DNA of 64,000 nt from Rosistilla carotiformis (GCF_007753095.1 NZ_CP036348.1:6115411-6179410), one strand, 5' to 3'; counted from the first letter of the stretch, positions 36,775 to 47,534 are shown. Made by a program: numbers and translations. The notes: generated from the letters alone by a model not told the origin.

Positions 36775-37677
36775 TCACTTAACTCGCCCCAACAGTCCAT
36801 AGCGCACGATGCACCACAATGCGCTGACCCCATCTTTCCAACCAATTTTCTTGCCCTCGTCATACCACCGATGTTGGTACCGGATGGGGCGTTCGGTGAA
36901 CCGCAACTTACGTTGGGCAAGCTTCGCAGTCAGTTCGATTTCGATGCCAAAACGGTTCTCTTTCAAGTCGAGGACCAGTTCTTGAATGATGTCTCGACGC
37001 ACCATCTTGTAACACGTTTCGACGTCGCTCAATCGCAACCCAATGGCAAGGTTGCACAACCCCGTAATCAAACCATTGACGGCCTGGTGCCACCAAGGGG
37101 ACACTTGGCGATCGCAATGGCCATAACGCGTGCCGTACACCACATCCGCCTCGTCGGCGACCAAGGGTTGCAACAGCCACCGAAAGTCGTTTGGGTCGTA
37201 TTCAAGATCGGCATCTTGCACGACCACGCAATCACCTTGGGCCGCCACAAAGCCAGTCCGCACCGCTGCTCCCTTGCCCGCGTTGGCAGGATGATGGATG
37301 ACGGTTAAATCGGCCGATGCGGGCAGGGCGTCGAGCACTTCGTGACTCCCGTCGGTGCTGCCGTCGTTGACCAAGATGATTTGCAGCGGCAAACCGGTGC
37401 TGCGCAACCGCGTAATCGCCCGTTCCACCGTCGTCGCTTCGTTGTAGACCGGGACGACAACCGACAACAGGAACCCTTCGGGCAGTGGGAAAATCCCCAT
37501 CCGACGACAGACCGCCGGCCCTAGCAAATCGCAACAATTCCGATAGTGCTCATGCGTCCAGACACGAGGATCATTGATCGCCATGCCGCCGTCGTTCTCC
37601 AGCGACAGCTGGCCGCCCCCTCCCGCCATCGGTGTCGGCGTTTTCGTTTGTTTTGACGCGGGGTCGAATTCCGACAT
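36775..37677 (-). CDS. Family 2 glycosyltransferase (dolichyl-phosphate-mannose-synthase-like)
   Basis: A 300-residue GT2 enzyme. The GT-A domain shows LSVVVPVYNEATTVE, IILVNDGSTDGS, the divalent-metal DXD equivalent VVVQDADLEYDP, VVYGTRYG, and a membrane-associated region ending ERPIRYQHRWYDEGKKIGW, typical of the DPM1/GtrB group that makes polyprenyl-linked sugars. An Asn/Gly-rich N-terminal 60 residues precede the domain. The ATG at 37677 is preferred to one at 37719 because a promoter-like pair overlaps the latter. Confidence 0.88.
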   Translation of the reverse strand: MSEFDPASKQTKTPTPMAGGGGQLSLENDGGMAINDPRVWTHEHYRNCCDLLGPAVCRRMGIFPLPEGFLLSVVVPVYNEATTVERAITRLRSTGLPLQIILVNDGSTDGSHEVLDALPASADLTVIHHPANAGKGAAVRTGFVAAQGDCVVVQDADLEYDPNDFRWLLQPLVADEADVVYGTRYGHCDRQVSPWWHQAVNGLITGLCNLAIGLRLSDVETCYKMVRRDIIQELVLDLKENRFGIEIELTAKLAQRKLRFTERPIRYQHRWYDEGKKIGWKDGVSALWCIVRYGLLGRVK

Positions 37678-37690
37678 AGCGAACAGGTCC

Positions 37691-37719
37691 GTAATACGTC
37701 TTGTTAGAAAGCGAATCAA
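37691..37719 (-). promoter_or_regulatory. Candidate promoter of the glycosyltransferase gene
   Basis: On the minus strand TTGATT (37719-37714) and TATTAC (37696-37691) are separated by 17 bp, each four of six to consensus. The preferred ATG follows at 37677. Confidence 0.4.
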
Positions 37720-37870
37720 GATCGAGACCAGACCATTTTGCCAGACGCATACTCAATCCACAAATCGGTCAGCACATCGAAAATCTATCGAGCCGACAAG
37801 GCTTCGCATAGCGCAATGCAAGCATCTCCAGCAAACATGAAAAAATTTGCATTCAGCGCGGGCTGATTGC

Positions 37871-37898
37871 TTGACAACCTTACCGCATCCGGCACAAT
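37871..37898 (+). promoter_or_regulatory. Orphan sigma70-type promoter
   Basis: A perfect -35 TTGACA (37871-37876) is followed after 16 bp by CACAAT (37893-37898, four of six). No gene begins within 590 bp downstream on this strand, so it may drive a non-coding RNA or a very long folK leader. Confidence 0.5.
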
Positions 37899-37904
37899 GA
37901 TGCG

Positions 37905-38372
37905 AAATCATAACGCCTGCTTGGTTGCCAAATCAGCGTTTGGCTTGCGAGCTGCCGAGATGAGATTTAATCGCCTCCGTCTAATGCAAAGTGTGGAATC
38001 GCAGCGATGATAGTCTTTGGAAAACGAAATCGTTCGATTAGTTCTCCGGCCAAACTCTGCGTCCCTACCGACTCTTCCAGCTGACTCCATTTTGGTGTCG
38101 ACCGCGTCCTAAAGGCACGCGTTTCCAATCGCCTTTCGCCCGCAGATCGCGGTTGCAAAACGAAACAAAAAACAGCTCTTCTGTCTACCGTTGCGCCTCG
38201 ACAGAACGACCATACACAGCCAAGGAAACACGAACCGAACTTTTGAACTTGGGGGGTGGTGATGCAGGGAGTCACAGCCAACGACACGAATGTCGAGAAC
38301 CGGACTTCCCCTCCTTGTTTGAGATTGTTGATCCACGCGTCGCCATGGATGGCGAATGCGTGGGTCCTTTTT
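37905..38372 (+). ncRNA. Candidate non-coding transcript of about 470 nt
   Basis: Proposed only from its boundaries: a promoter with perfect -35 just upstream and, near 38330-38372, a strong hairpin followed by five T residues on the same strand, with no convincing protein gene between. The body is AT-richer than neighbouring genes. No known RNA family was recognised. It could equally be a decayed gene with surviving signals. Confidence 0.3.
38330..38372 (+). terminator. Intrinsic terminator-like hairpin
   Basis: GATCCACGCGTCGCCAT (38330-38346) pairs with ATGGCGAATGCGTGGGTC (38349-38366) with one or two mismatches or bulges, and is followed by TTTTT (38368-38372). This is the only hairpin in the window with a proper T-tract, and it points rightward, away from the leftward glycosyltransferase. 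Confidence 0.6.
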
Positions 38373-38490
38373 AGGTTCCCTCGCCCTGTTCAAGCCCAGC
38401 CGAACAACAACGTTCTCCATGGACACCGCAAGGGCTTCAGTCAGCAGGATGCTTGCCCGCTGAAACACCCCACTGCTGAATGATCCACTC

Positions 38491-39453
38491 GTGCCCCACT
38501 GCCTGATTAGTCTGGGATCCAACCTCGGCGATCGCGATGAATTAATGCGATCCGCGGCGATGGCGATCGCCCGCCACCCCGACGTCCTGGCGATGCGATG
38601 CAGCCGGATCTTTACCACGCCGCCGGTCGGTGGCCCCAGCGGCCAATCGATCTTCTTCAACGCAGCGGCCGTGATCGAAACGACCCTCTCGACCGCTGGC
38701 GTACTGAACCTACTGCAGCAGACCGAACAAGATCTTGGCCGCGTTCGCAAACAGCGATGGGACCAACGCAGCATTGACTTGGACGTTGTCTTATACGGCG
38801 ATTTCGTCGGCGCATCGCTGCAACTAAAACTCCCCCACCCTCGCTACACCGCCCGCGGGTTTGTCTTGGCTCCCGCCCAAGATGTCGCTGGCGATTGGCG
38901 CGATCCGAGGTTTGGATGGACCCTGCGACAACTCTACGAACACCTCCAAGCCGCCGCTCCGTCGGTCGCTCTGGTCGGAGGGGGTAGCGAACTGAGATCC
39001 GAGATCTGCAACCAACTGTCCGCGCAGCACGGCATCGCGATCCGCCGCCACACCGCATCCCCACCGGCGATGTCGATCATCGGCCACGCCCCCGGCACCG
39101 TAGCGGCAGCAAACCAAACGCCCCCCGCTGCCCAGACCGCCAACATATCGACGCCCGACAACACACCGTGGGTCGCCGATTTTGTTCCCGAAGCGATCGC
39201 GACGACCTCGCCCGAGATCGCCTCGCGCGATCCCAACATGCCGCGACTGATCGCTCGACTGCACCGCACGACGCCCGAAACCCGCTGGCCCTCGCCGCAG
39301 ATCATCTATCGCAACGGTTGGAATTGGCCCGAATACCGCCTGGAAGTCGACGACCTCCCATGGGCGGTAAGCGAAGTCGCCGCGGCGATCGATTCGATGC
39401 AGTGCGAAGTGCATCCGATCACCCCCGACGGCAACTGGGCATCCGACACCTAA
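38491..39453 (+). CDS. folK: HPPK (folate synthesis) with an unusual C-terminal extension
   Basis: A 320-residue protein, GTG start. Residues 1-160 are 6-hydroxymethyl-7,8-dihydropterin pyrophosphokinase: ISLGSNLGDRDE, TPPVGGPSGQSIFFNAAAV, the signature RWDQRSIDLDVVLYGD and LPHPRYTARGFVLAP. HPPK usually ends there at about 160-170 residues. Here a further 155 residues follow, beginning LVGGGSELRSEICNQL, which reads like the start of a P-loop or Rossmann-like domain, then an Ala/Thr/Pro-rich linker and a Trp-containing tail (RWPSPQIIYRNGW). The extension is not recognised. It is followed by panC after 21 bases. Confidence 0.9.
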   Translation: MPHCLISLGSNLGDRDELMRSAAMAIARHPDVLAMRCSRIFTTPPVGGPSGQSIFFNAAAVIETTLSTAGVLNLLQQTEQDLGRVRKQRWDQRSIDLDVVLYGDFVGASLQLKLPHPRYTARGFVLAPAQDVAGDWRDPRFGWTLRQLYEHLQAAAPSVALVGGGSELRSEICNQLSAQHGIAIRRHTASPPAMSIIGHAPGTVAAANQTPPAAQTANISTPDNTPWVADFVPEAIATTSPEIASRDPNMPRLIARLHRTTPETRWPSPQIIYRNGWNWPEYRLEVDDLPWAVSEVAAAIDSMQCEVHPITPDGNWASDT

Positions 39454-39474
39454 CACCGCCCCAAAGAAACCGTT

Positions 39475-40326
39475 ATGAAAATCGTAAAACTTGTCACCGA
39501 GGCCCAGCGATGGACGCTCGACCAACGCGCCGTCGGGAATCGCGTCGGCCTGGTCCCTACCATGGGGGCACTCCACGCCGGTCACATCAGCCTGGCCCAA
39601 CGGAGTCGCACGACCTGCGATCGCACCGCGGCCACGATCTTCGTGAACCCCACGCAATTCGCTCCTAGCGAAGACCTCGACAAATATCCCCGCACGCTCG
39701 ACGCGGACCTTGAAAAACTGGAAGCCGCCGGCGTCGACTTGGTCTTCACCCCCGAACCGAGCGAAATCTACCCGGCGGGATTTTCGACCTACGTCAGCCC
39801 TCCCGCTGTTGGCGGCACGCTGGAAGGAGCCAGCCGCCCCGACCACTTCCGCGGCGTCACAACGGTCGTCATGAAGCTGTTTAATATAGTTCCGGCCACT
39901 CACGCCTTCTTCGGCCAAAAAGACTACCAACAAGCCGCCGTCATCTCGGCGATGTGCCGCGACCTGAACGTCCCGATCCAACTGGAGATCTGCCCGATCG
40001 TCCGCGAGCCCGACGGATTGGCGATGAGCTCGCGAAATCGCTATCTCTCGGACGACCAACGACAGCGAGCCCTAGGCCTGAGCCGGGCCCTGCAGGCGGC
40101 CGAGCAGCAGTTCCACAGCGGCACAACCGACGGCCCACAGCTAGAACAAACCATGCTCCGCGCACTGACCGAAGCCAAGGTCAACACGCTCGAATACGCA
40201 GTAATCGCCGACGCGATCACGCTCCAACCGCTGCCAACGATCGATCGCCCCGCCGTCGCCCTGATCGCCGCCCGCGTCGGCGTGACCCGGCTGATCGACA
40301 ACATGCTGCTGACGCCAGGCAATTAA
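39475..40326 (+). CDS. panC: Pantothenate synthetase
   Basis: A 283-residue pantoate-beta-alanine ligase, which joins pantoate and beta-alanine with ATP in coenzyme A synthesis. Motifs: VPTMGALHAGH (HIGH-like), FVNPTQF, FRGVTTVVMKLFNIV, FFGQKDYQQ and the KMSKS-equivalent REPDGLAMSSRN. It shares a transcript with folK (21-bp gap). Its stop lies about 20 bp before a tandem hairpin repeat array. Confidence 0.95.
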   Translation: MKIVKLVTEAQRWTLDQRAVGNRVGLVPTMGALHAGHISLAQRSRTTCDRTAATIFVNPTQFAPSEDLDKYPRTLDADLEKLEAAGVDLVFTPEPSEIYPAGFSTYVSPPAVGGTLEGASRPDHFRGVTTVVMKLFNIVPATHAFFGQKDYQQAAVISAMCRDLNVPIQLEICPIVREPDGLAMSSRNRYLSDDQRQRALGLSRALQAAEQQFHSGTTDGPQLEQTMLRALTEAKVNTLEYAVIADAITLQPLPTIDRPAVALIAARVGVTRLIDNMLLTPGN

Positions 40327-40347
40327 CAGAGCTCGCCGCGACAGATT

Positions 40348-41145
40348 TCACCCTCCCATCGCAGCAGGGAGGGTCGGAAAACAAGCGTTTAGCGAGTTTT
40401 TCGGCCAGGGCCGACCGACGCGAGCAATCACCGCGGACATACCTCGCGCCCCCTCCCCGAACCGCGCTTCGCGGGTTCGACCCTCCCCTACCAAACTTCG
40501 TTTGGGGGCGGGTGAAGCGATGCCGCACTTCACCTTCCCGGCGAAGCAGGGAGGGTCGGAAAACAAGCGTTTAGCGAGTTTTTCGGGGAGGGCCGACCGA
40601 CGTGATCGAGCACTGCGGACATACCTCGCAACCCCTCCCCGAACCGCGCTTCGCGGGTTCGACCCTCCCCTACCAAACTTCGTTTGGGGGAGGTGAAGCG
40701 ATGCCGAACTACACCCTCCCAGCGAAGCAGGGAAGGTCGAAAAACAAGCGTTTAGCGAGTTTTCCGGGGAGGGCCGACCGACGCGAGCAATCACCGCGGA
40801 AGTACCTCGCGCCCCCTCCCCGAACCGCGCTTCGCGGGTTCGACCCTCCCCTACCAAACTTCGTTTGGGGGAGGGTGAAGCGATGCCGAAATTCACCCGC
40901 CCAGCGAAGCAGGGAGGGTCGAAAAACAAGCGTTTAGCGAGTTTTTCGGGGAGGGCCGACCGCCGAGATCGAGCACTGCGGACGTACCTCGCACCCCCTC
41001 CCCGAACCGCGCTCCGCGGGTTCGACCCTCCCCTACCAAACTTCGTTTGGGGGAGGGTGAAGCGATGCCGCACTTCACCCGCCCAGCGAAGCAGGGAGGG
41101 TCGGAAAACAAGCGTTTAGCGAGTTTTCCGGGGAGGGCCGACCGA
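40348..41145 (+). repeat. Tandem array of 181-182 bp hairpin-rich units (4.4 copies)
   Basis: The anchor ACAAGCGTTTAGCGAG recurs at 40381, 40563, 40744, 40926 and 41108 (spacing 182, 181, 182, 182). Each unit carries the hairpins GAACCGCGCTTCGCGGGTTC and CCAAACTTCGTTTGG and several copies of GGGAGGGTCG or its complement. Units differ by scattered substitutions, so they are not freshly duplicated. The array begins about 20 bp after the panC stop. Because it is open in most frames it generates long spurious ORFs. A homologous array in opposite orientation lies at 60787-61292. Confidence 0.93.
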
Positions 41146-41313
41146 CTGCAAATCCGCTACGCGACAGCCCGGGCGTCAATTGGCAACTGGCATGCAATCC
41201 AAGCACGCCAGCGGCCGACATCTGTCCCCCATACCGAGAACCTCGCCTGCCAAATACAATAGTGTTTTAGAAAATTCCGAACCTCAGCGGCGCTCCTGGC
41301 GTCTCGGCAACTG

Positions 41314-42744
<1,431 letters not shown>

Positions 42745-42843
42745 CCAGCGGCATCAGCCGACCCGCCCGATCGCCACGCGATCGGGCGTCGCGAAGTACT
42801 CCCGATCACCAAATCTCACCGATACAAAACTGCGTTCAATTCC

Positions 42844-43428
42844 ATGCAAAAGTTCACCAAGCACACCGGCCTCGTCGCGACGATGGATCGCGCCAATGTC
42901 GACACCGACCAAATCATCCCCAAGCAGTTCCTGAAGCGGATCGAGCGGACCGGCTTCGGCCAGTTCCTGTTCTTCGATTGGCGATACAACGAAGACGGGT
43001 CGGACAACCCCGACTTTGAACTGAACCAACCAGCCGTCAAAGATGCTTCGGTCCTGGTCACCCGCCGCAACTTTGGCAACGGATCCAGCCGCGAGCATGC
43101 GGTCTGGGCTTTGGACGACTACGGTTTCCGCGCCGTCCTCGCTCCCTCGTTCGCCGACATCTTCTTCAACAACTGTTTCAAGAACGGCGTCCTGCCGATC
43201 GTGCTCAGCGAAGAAGACATCGAAGAAATCTTCCGCCGCGCCGAACAAAACGCTGGCTACCAATTGACCGTCGACCTGGAAAACAACACGGTCAGCGACG
43301 GCCAAGGTTTCGATCGCACGTTTGAGGTCGAACCATCGCGACGCCACAACATGCTCAACGGCCTCGACGACATCGCGATGACGCTGGAACACGAAGCGAA
43401 GATCTCCGCCTACGAAGCGACCCTCTAG
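42844..43428 (+). CDS. leuD: 3-isopropylmalate dehydratase small subunit
   Basis: A 194-residue swivel-domain partner of LeuC. Family features: [23 protein letters not shown] at the start, [23 protein letters not shown] with the substrate-binding loop, and [18 protein letters not shown]. The leuC-leuD-DUF167 order with short gaps suggests one operon; no leuA or leuB is present here. Confidence 0.95.
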   Translation: MQKFTKHTGLVATMDRANVDTDQIIPKQFLKRIERTGFGQFLFFDWRYNEDGSDNPDFELNQPAVKDASVLVTRRNFGNGSSREHAVWALDDYGFRAVLAPSFADIFFNNCFKNGVLPIVLSEEDIEEIFRRAEQNAGYQLTVDLENNTVSDGQGFDRTFEVEPSRRHNMLNGLDDIAMTLEHEAKISAYEATL

Positions 43429-43437
43429 TCCCTGGCG

Positions 43438-43740
43438 ATGATCGAAACAACGCCCCGCGAAAACCAATTGATATTCGCGATCCACGTTTCCGCTGGCAGC
43501 CGACGCAACGAAGTCGGCGGCCAGCATGATGGAGCCCTTCGCGTCGCCGTCACGCAAGCTCCCGAGAAGGGCAAAGCCAACGCGGCGATCATCAAACTGC
43601 TGGCCAAAACTCTGGGGATCAGCAAGAGTCAACTCGAGATCATCTCGGGCGACACACACCGCCGCAAAACCATCGCGGCCTCTCAGATCGATCCACACGA
43701 GATCGATCAGCAATTACAGACGCTATCGACGAAGGGCTAG
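43438..43740 (+). CDS. DUF167/YggU family protein
   Basis: A 100-residue protein of the YggU (DUF167) family: FAIHVSAGSRRNEVGG, then APEKGKANAAIIKLLAKTLG and LEIISGDTHRRKTI are typical. The biological role of this small fold is unknown. It begins ten bases after leuD. Confidence 0.88.
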   Translation: MIETTPRENQLIFAIHVSAGSRRNEVGGQHDGALRVAVTQAPEKGKANAAIIKLLAKTLGISKSQLEIISGDTHRRKTIAASQIDPHEIDQQLQTLSTKG

Positions 43741-43811
43741 AGTGTCGCCGACTTTTCATCGGCTTGTTATCTCCTCCATTACACGAACGGTATGAAGCTG
43801 AGTCGACTGCC

Positions 43812-44615
43812 ATGAAATCGATCCAAGAATTGTTTGATGTCGAGAAACCGGTCGCTTTTGTTACCGGCAGCGGAGCTCCTCGCGTGGGCAACGCGATTGC
43901 CTGGCGTTTGGCAAGACGCGGTTTTCGGATCGTCCTGCATTGCAACTCAAGTATCGCGAATGCCGAACAAACGGCTGCGGAGATGGCCGCCGAAGGAACG
44001 GAAGTCTTGATCGTGCGAGGACCGATCGACGACCAAGTGGCGGTGGATCAAATATTTCGCGAAATCGATCAACGCTTCGGCCGAATCGATGTGCTGGTCA
44101 ACAGCGCGGCGATTTGGAGCCCCAAGCGATTCGAAGACGTCACGGCCGACGATGTCCGAAAGAACTTGGAAGTCAACACGCTAGGAACGTTCATCGCTTC
44201 GCAGGCCGCTGGCCTGCGGATGGTTGACCAAACGCGTGGTGGCGTGATTGTGAACATCGGCGACTGGGCCGTGGTCCGGCCCTATGTCGACTATGCCGCT
44301 TACTTCCCCAGCAAGGGTGCGATCCCGACGATGACTCGCAGCCTGGCTGTCGAATTGGCTCAACGAAACCGATTCATCCGCGTCAATGCGATCCTCCCGG
44401 GGCCGGTGCTACTGGGCAGCGATGTGTCCACGGAAGTCGAGGAGGCGAATCGTGAATCGACGCTACTTAAACGTGTTGGCACCGCCGAGCATGTAGCGCA
44501 CGCCGTCGAGTTTCTGGTCGAAAACGACTTTGTCACCGGCATCTGTCTGAACGTCGACGGCGGACGCGCGATCTATGCGGGCGACCCCATGCAGGTTGAC
44601 CATCGCACCGATTGA
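43812..44615 (+). CDS. Short-chain dehydrogenase, pteridine-reductase (PTR1/FolM)-like
   Basis: A 267-residue SDR with the NADPH-binding loop VAFVTGSGAPRVGNAIA, lacking the second glycine pattern of ordinary SDRs, and the catalytic Tyr164-x3-Lys168 (YFPSK). The position of the usual catalytic Ser is taken by Asp151 (NIGDWA), 13 residues before the Tyr, exactly the D-Y-K arrangement of trypanosomatid PTR1 and bacterial FolM (dihydromonapterin reductase). Reduction of a pterin or folate is therefore likely, though not shown. The start at 43812 gives the normal length. It follows the leuCD group on the same strand; folK lies 4.4 kb upstream. Confidence 0.85.
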   Translation: MKSIQELFDVEKPVAFVTGSGAPRVGNAIAWRLARRGFRIVLHCNSSIANAEQTAAEMAAEGTEVLIVRGPIDDQVAVDQIFREIDQRFGRIDVLVNSAAIWSPKRFEDVTADDVRKNLEVNTLGTFIASQAAGLRMVDQTRGGVIVNIGDWAVVRPYVDYAAYFPSKGAIPTMTRSLAVELAQRNRFIRVNAILPGPVLLGSDVSTEVEEANRESTLLKRVGTAEHVAHAVEFLVENDFVTGICLNVDGGRAIYAGDPMQVDHRTD

Positions 44616-44653
44616 CACCGCGGCGAACGGCTTCTATCGCGCCAGGCTTCGGC

Positions 44654-45754
44654 TCATGGAGTGGCTTTGTCGCCGACAGTCCGCAGCAGGAAATCACGCT
44701 GCATCGCGCGAATCTCTGGCTGGGCAAACTCGGGGCCGCCGTGCCCCGCCCCTTCGAGCAGCTGCAGCTGGCTGTCGACACCGGCCGCTTGCAGCGCTTT
44801 GTAAATCGCTTCGCTTTGATTCGGCGGAACGGTTCGATCGTTGGTGCCATGCAGGATGAGAAAAGGCGGGTCGTTGGGCCCAACGTAGCTTATGGGATCT
44901 GCTTTCTTCGCTGCGTCGAGTCGCTTCAGCACTTCGCCGCCAAGTAACCTCGTTTCGGGAGAGCTTGGTCGAGCATGCGATTCGTACCCCGGCGTCTGAA
45001 CGAATTGGATCAAGTCGGTCGGTCCGTAAAGGTCGACAACCGCTTGCACATCGCTGCGCTGATCCGCCCAACCGCCGTTGCCTTCCAGTTCGGTCACGCC
45101 AGCCGACGTACCGAGCAGCGCCGCCAAGTGGCCGCCGGCGGAACTGCCCCCCACCGCAATGCGATCGACGTCGATGTTGTACTCCTTCGCATGCGCCCGT
45201 AGAAAGCGGATCGCACATTTGCAGTCTTCGATCTGTGCCGGGAAGATCGCTTCGCCCGACAACCGGTATTCGATCGTCGCCCCCACAAAGCCATCCCGAA
45301 CGATTGGCACCACCTGCTGAACGCCCCCCTCCTTGCTTCCTCCCATCCATCCGCCGCCATGAATCCACACGTAACATGGTTGCGGTTTCTCAGCGGACTG
45401 TTTCGGGAGAACCAGGTGCATCTTCAGATCGCGACCGCCGCCTTGGCCAAAGACCACATCGCGGCGAATCTGAACGTCGTCGGGCGTCTTCATTGCAGAG
45501 CGATCGCGTCGCGTTGGCATCAAAAAGTCTTTGCTCGTGAGTTCGTCGTCTCCATTACGATCCAATCGATCAAACAACCGTGGCGGCCCTTGAAACTCTT
45601 CACGAGTCACTTTGCCGTCGCGGTTTCGATCGTCGCGTTGCACGCGTTGAAAGATTGCGGGCGTGGAATTTTGCGGTTCCGAAGCTTCCGACTGCCCGAA
45701 AGCGTTCGATTGCAACCCAATAAACATCAGAACAATTAACACCCGAAACTTCAT
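44654..45754 (-). CDS. Secreted alpha/beta-hydrolase esterase with EF-hand-like calcium loops
   Basis: A 366-residue exported protein: signal peptide (to about residue 21, ...SNAFG/Q), two calcium-loop sequences (DRNRDGKVTREEF and DRNGDDELTSKDF), then a BD-FAE/hormone-sensitive-lipase-like hydrolase with the oxyanion HGGGW, the nucleophile GGSSAGGH, Asp in HGTNDRTVP and His in GAGHGGPEF. Such planctomycete enzymes are taken to deacetylate or de-esterify polysaccharides. An alternative ATG lies three codons upstream. It converges with the SDR gene. Confidence 0.88.
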   Translation of the reverse strand: MKFRVLIVLMFIGLQSNAFGQSEASEPQNSTPAIFQRVQRDDRNRDGKVTREEFQGPPRLFDRLDRNGDDELTSKDFLMPTRRDRSAMKTPDDVQIRRDVVFGQGGGRDLKMHLVLPKQSAEKPQPCYVWIHGGGWMGGSKEGGVQQVVPIVRDGFVGATIEYRLSGEAIFPAQIEDCKCAIRFLRAHAKEYNIDVDRIAVGGSSAGGHLAALLGTSAGVTELEGNGGWADQRSDVQAVVDLYGPTDLIQFVQTPGYESHARPSSPETRLLGGEVLKRLDAAKKADPISYVGPNDPPFLILHGTNDRTVPPNQSEAIYKALQAAGVDSQLQLLEGAGHGGPEFAQPEIRAMQRDFLLRTVGDKATP

Positions 45755-45975
45755 ACCGTACATCTTATTGGATCCTCGATCTCTCCGCCGCGTCCCTAAA
45801 AATTACCGCACCAGTCGTTGGCCGCCAGATCACTTAGAACCCCCGCAACCTCCATGGGTTCTGAAAAATCAGCAACTTGCCACCTGCCATCGCATTCTCA
45901 GCGGGATGGATCGTGCCGAAACCGAAGAGAACCAACGGGTGTGTTGGGAGCATATTCTCCCTGCCGACATCAGGT

Positions 45976-47457
45976 CTACTGCACCCGATAGTTAAGCGTG
46001 TAATAGGCTTCGGGGTGCAGCAGCGGGTTGCCCGCGGCGCTCTTCACGCCGTCGCTGTGCAGTTCGTGCACGTGCCCCTCCTGCAAACCATCGATCTTCA
46101 GATGGACCGTCTTGCCATCGTCAGCCACGGTCGCCGAGAGGATCTTTGGCGTCGTGTGGTCGACTTCAGGACTGCCGTAAGAACTTTGGTAGATGTAGGT
46201 GTAGGTTTCCATTTTATACGAGTCGACGTTGCCCGCGGTTTCGGGATCGACGGGTTCGGTGAACTGCAGATCGAAGCCGTCTTTAGCCGCTCGCATCTCC
46301 AAGATTTCAAACGGCACCTTGCCGGTCCAGTTCAGTCGCTGCAGCGAGCCCGGATCGCGGCCGGCCGATCCCCAGCCGCGATTTGTGCCGCCGACAAACA
46401 TCGATCCGTCGGAGGTGATCTCGGTGGCGACGTTCCCCGAACCAAAGCCCTTGCGAAACGGAAAGCAGACGCCTTGGTAATGCCCCTGAACCTTTTCCAG
46501 ATAGACACGCATCACCGTGCTGGCCGATTGGTCGCTGACAAACATCTGCCCGGCAAACGGACCAAACTTGCCGCCGCTGGTATCACACGTCACGCCGCTC
46601 GCCGATTTACCCATCTTGTTGTACGGGAACATCACCACCGGCACTTCGAACTCGGGAATCTTCCGCGCCTGATCCAACGAGCGCGTATTGCTCTCGGGTT
46701 CTTGCGGCCGTTTCCCCAGCACATCTTCCGCCTGTTCATACCACTCGAATCCGCCCGGATGGCCGACGAACTTGCCAGGAATCAATTGCTTCAGATGACA
46801 CGTTCCGTTCCAAGGGCCTTGGTTGTCGGTGTAGAAGATATCGCCAGCGAGGTTGCTTCCCATCCCGCCGGGCGATCGGATCCCACTGGTCGTCGGAACC
46901 GTCTTGCCGTCGGGCGTCACGCGAACACACCAGCCCCGGTAGAGAGCCTTGCTGCTGAACGAACCGGTCAGGCACAGCGTCACCCAGATATCGCCGTTGG
47001 CATCAAACTTCGACCCAAACGCATACTCGTGGTAATCGCCGGTGATCCCCCAGCCATCGGCGACGACTTCAAATTCGTCGGCGCGGCCATCGCCATCGGT
47101 ATCGCGCAATCGGCTGACATCGGGGCGCTGCGTCACATAAAGCCAACCCTCTTTTTCAGTCAGCCCCAACGGTTCGTGCAGCCCGTGGGCGAAGCGATGG
47201 AAGTTCTTTGCCGGGACTTCATCGGCCAACGGGTCATCGATCATCCAGATCTCGCCGCGACGCGTTGCCGCGGCCAATCGGCCGTCGGACATCAACTGAA
47301 CCGCTCCCACCTCCAACAGCTCCCCTTCGGGAATCTGCAGATCGGTCAGCTTATAGTATTCGTCTTCGGTGGGCGGCTGAGCCACCGCGGTGGCGGTAAC
47401 GCACAGTCCGATCAACAGGCCGGAAAAGAGAGTCGTCGCGATTGGGAATCGATTCAT
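45976..47457 (-). CDS. Secreted PQQ-dehydrogenase-like beta-propeller protein
   Basis: A 493-residue exported protein (signal cleaved near TATAVA/QPP). The body is a glucose/sorbosone-dehydrogenase-like propeller as in planctomycete PVC-type proteins (DUF7133-like): [80 protein letters not shown] and [19 protein letters not shown], ending in a small beta domain. The [10 protein letters not shown] segment is a calcium-loop type. It lies 77 bp downstream of the pentaheme gene on the same strand, so it is likely the dehydrogenase whose electrons pass to that protein. Confidence 0.85.
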   Translation of the reverse strand: MNRFPIATTLFSGLLIGLCVTATAVAQPPTEDEYYKLTDLQIPEGELLEVGAVQLMSDGRLAAATRRGEIWMIDDPLADEVPAKNFHRFAHGLHEPLGLTEKEGWLYVTQRPDVSRLRDTDGDGRADEFEVVADGWGITGDYHEYAFGSKFDANGDIWVTLCLTGSFSSKALYRGWCVRVTPDGKTVPTTSGIRSPGGMGSNLAGDIFYTDNQGPWNGTCHLKQLIPGKFVGHPGGFEWYEQAEDVLGKRPQEPESNTRSLDQARKIPEFEVPVVMFPYNKMGKSASGVTCDTSGGKFGPFAGQMFVSDQSASTVMRVYLEKVQGHYQGVCFPFRKGFGSGNVATEITSDGSMFVGGTNRGWGSAGRDPGSLQRLNWTGKVPFEILEMRAAKDGFDLQFTEPVDPETAGNVDSYKMETYTYIYQSSYGSPEVDHTTPKILSATVADDGKTVHLKIDGLQEGHVHELHSDGVKSAAGNPLLHPEAYYTLNYRVQ

Positions 47458-47534
47458 AAGAGCCACCGCTGTGCAGCAGGAAAGTTATCGTTTTGAAATG
47501 AAGTTGTTAGCGTGGGGATTCGGTAAGCCCCGCG

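Larger units (their letters stand above)
37678..38490. other. Long gene-free region with promoter and terminator-like elements
   Basis: About 810 bp with no convincing protein gene; overlapping frames (for example a 221-codon minus frame reaching into folK) have poor composition. It contains the leftward promoter candidate for the glycosyltransferase, a rightward promoter at 37871-37898 and a rightward terminator-like hairpin at 38330-38372. I checked for tmRNA, RNase P RNA and SRP RNA signatures and saw none. Confidence 0.5.

Noticed and set aside
37900-38330. tmRNA, RNase P or SRP RNA in the orphan transcript
   Set aside because: No tag-peptide frame, no conserved RNase P core strings and no SRP helix-8 motif were found on either strand.
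38109-38774. 221-codon minus-strand frame
   Set aside because: Runs through the terminator-like hairpin and antisense to folK; not protein-like.
40470-40500. GGTTCGACCC as a tRNA T-loop
   Set aside because: It belongs to the array's hairpin module; no acceptor or anticodon arm can be formed around it, and it recurs in every unit.
40348-41073. 241-codon minus-strand frame across the repeat array
   Set aside because: It follows the repeat units, whose length is not a multiple of three, so the frame changes from unit to unit while staying open; a repeat artefact.
40348-41145. Repeat array as a CRISPR
   Set aside because: Unit length of about 181 bp with no spacer/repeat alternation and no cas genes.
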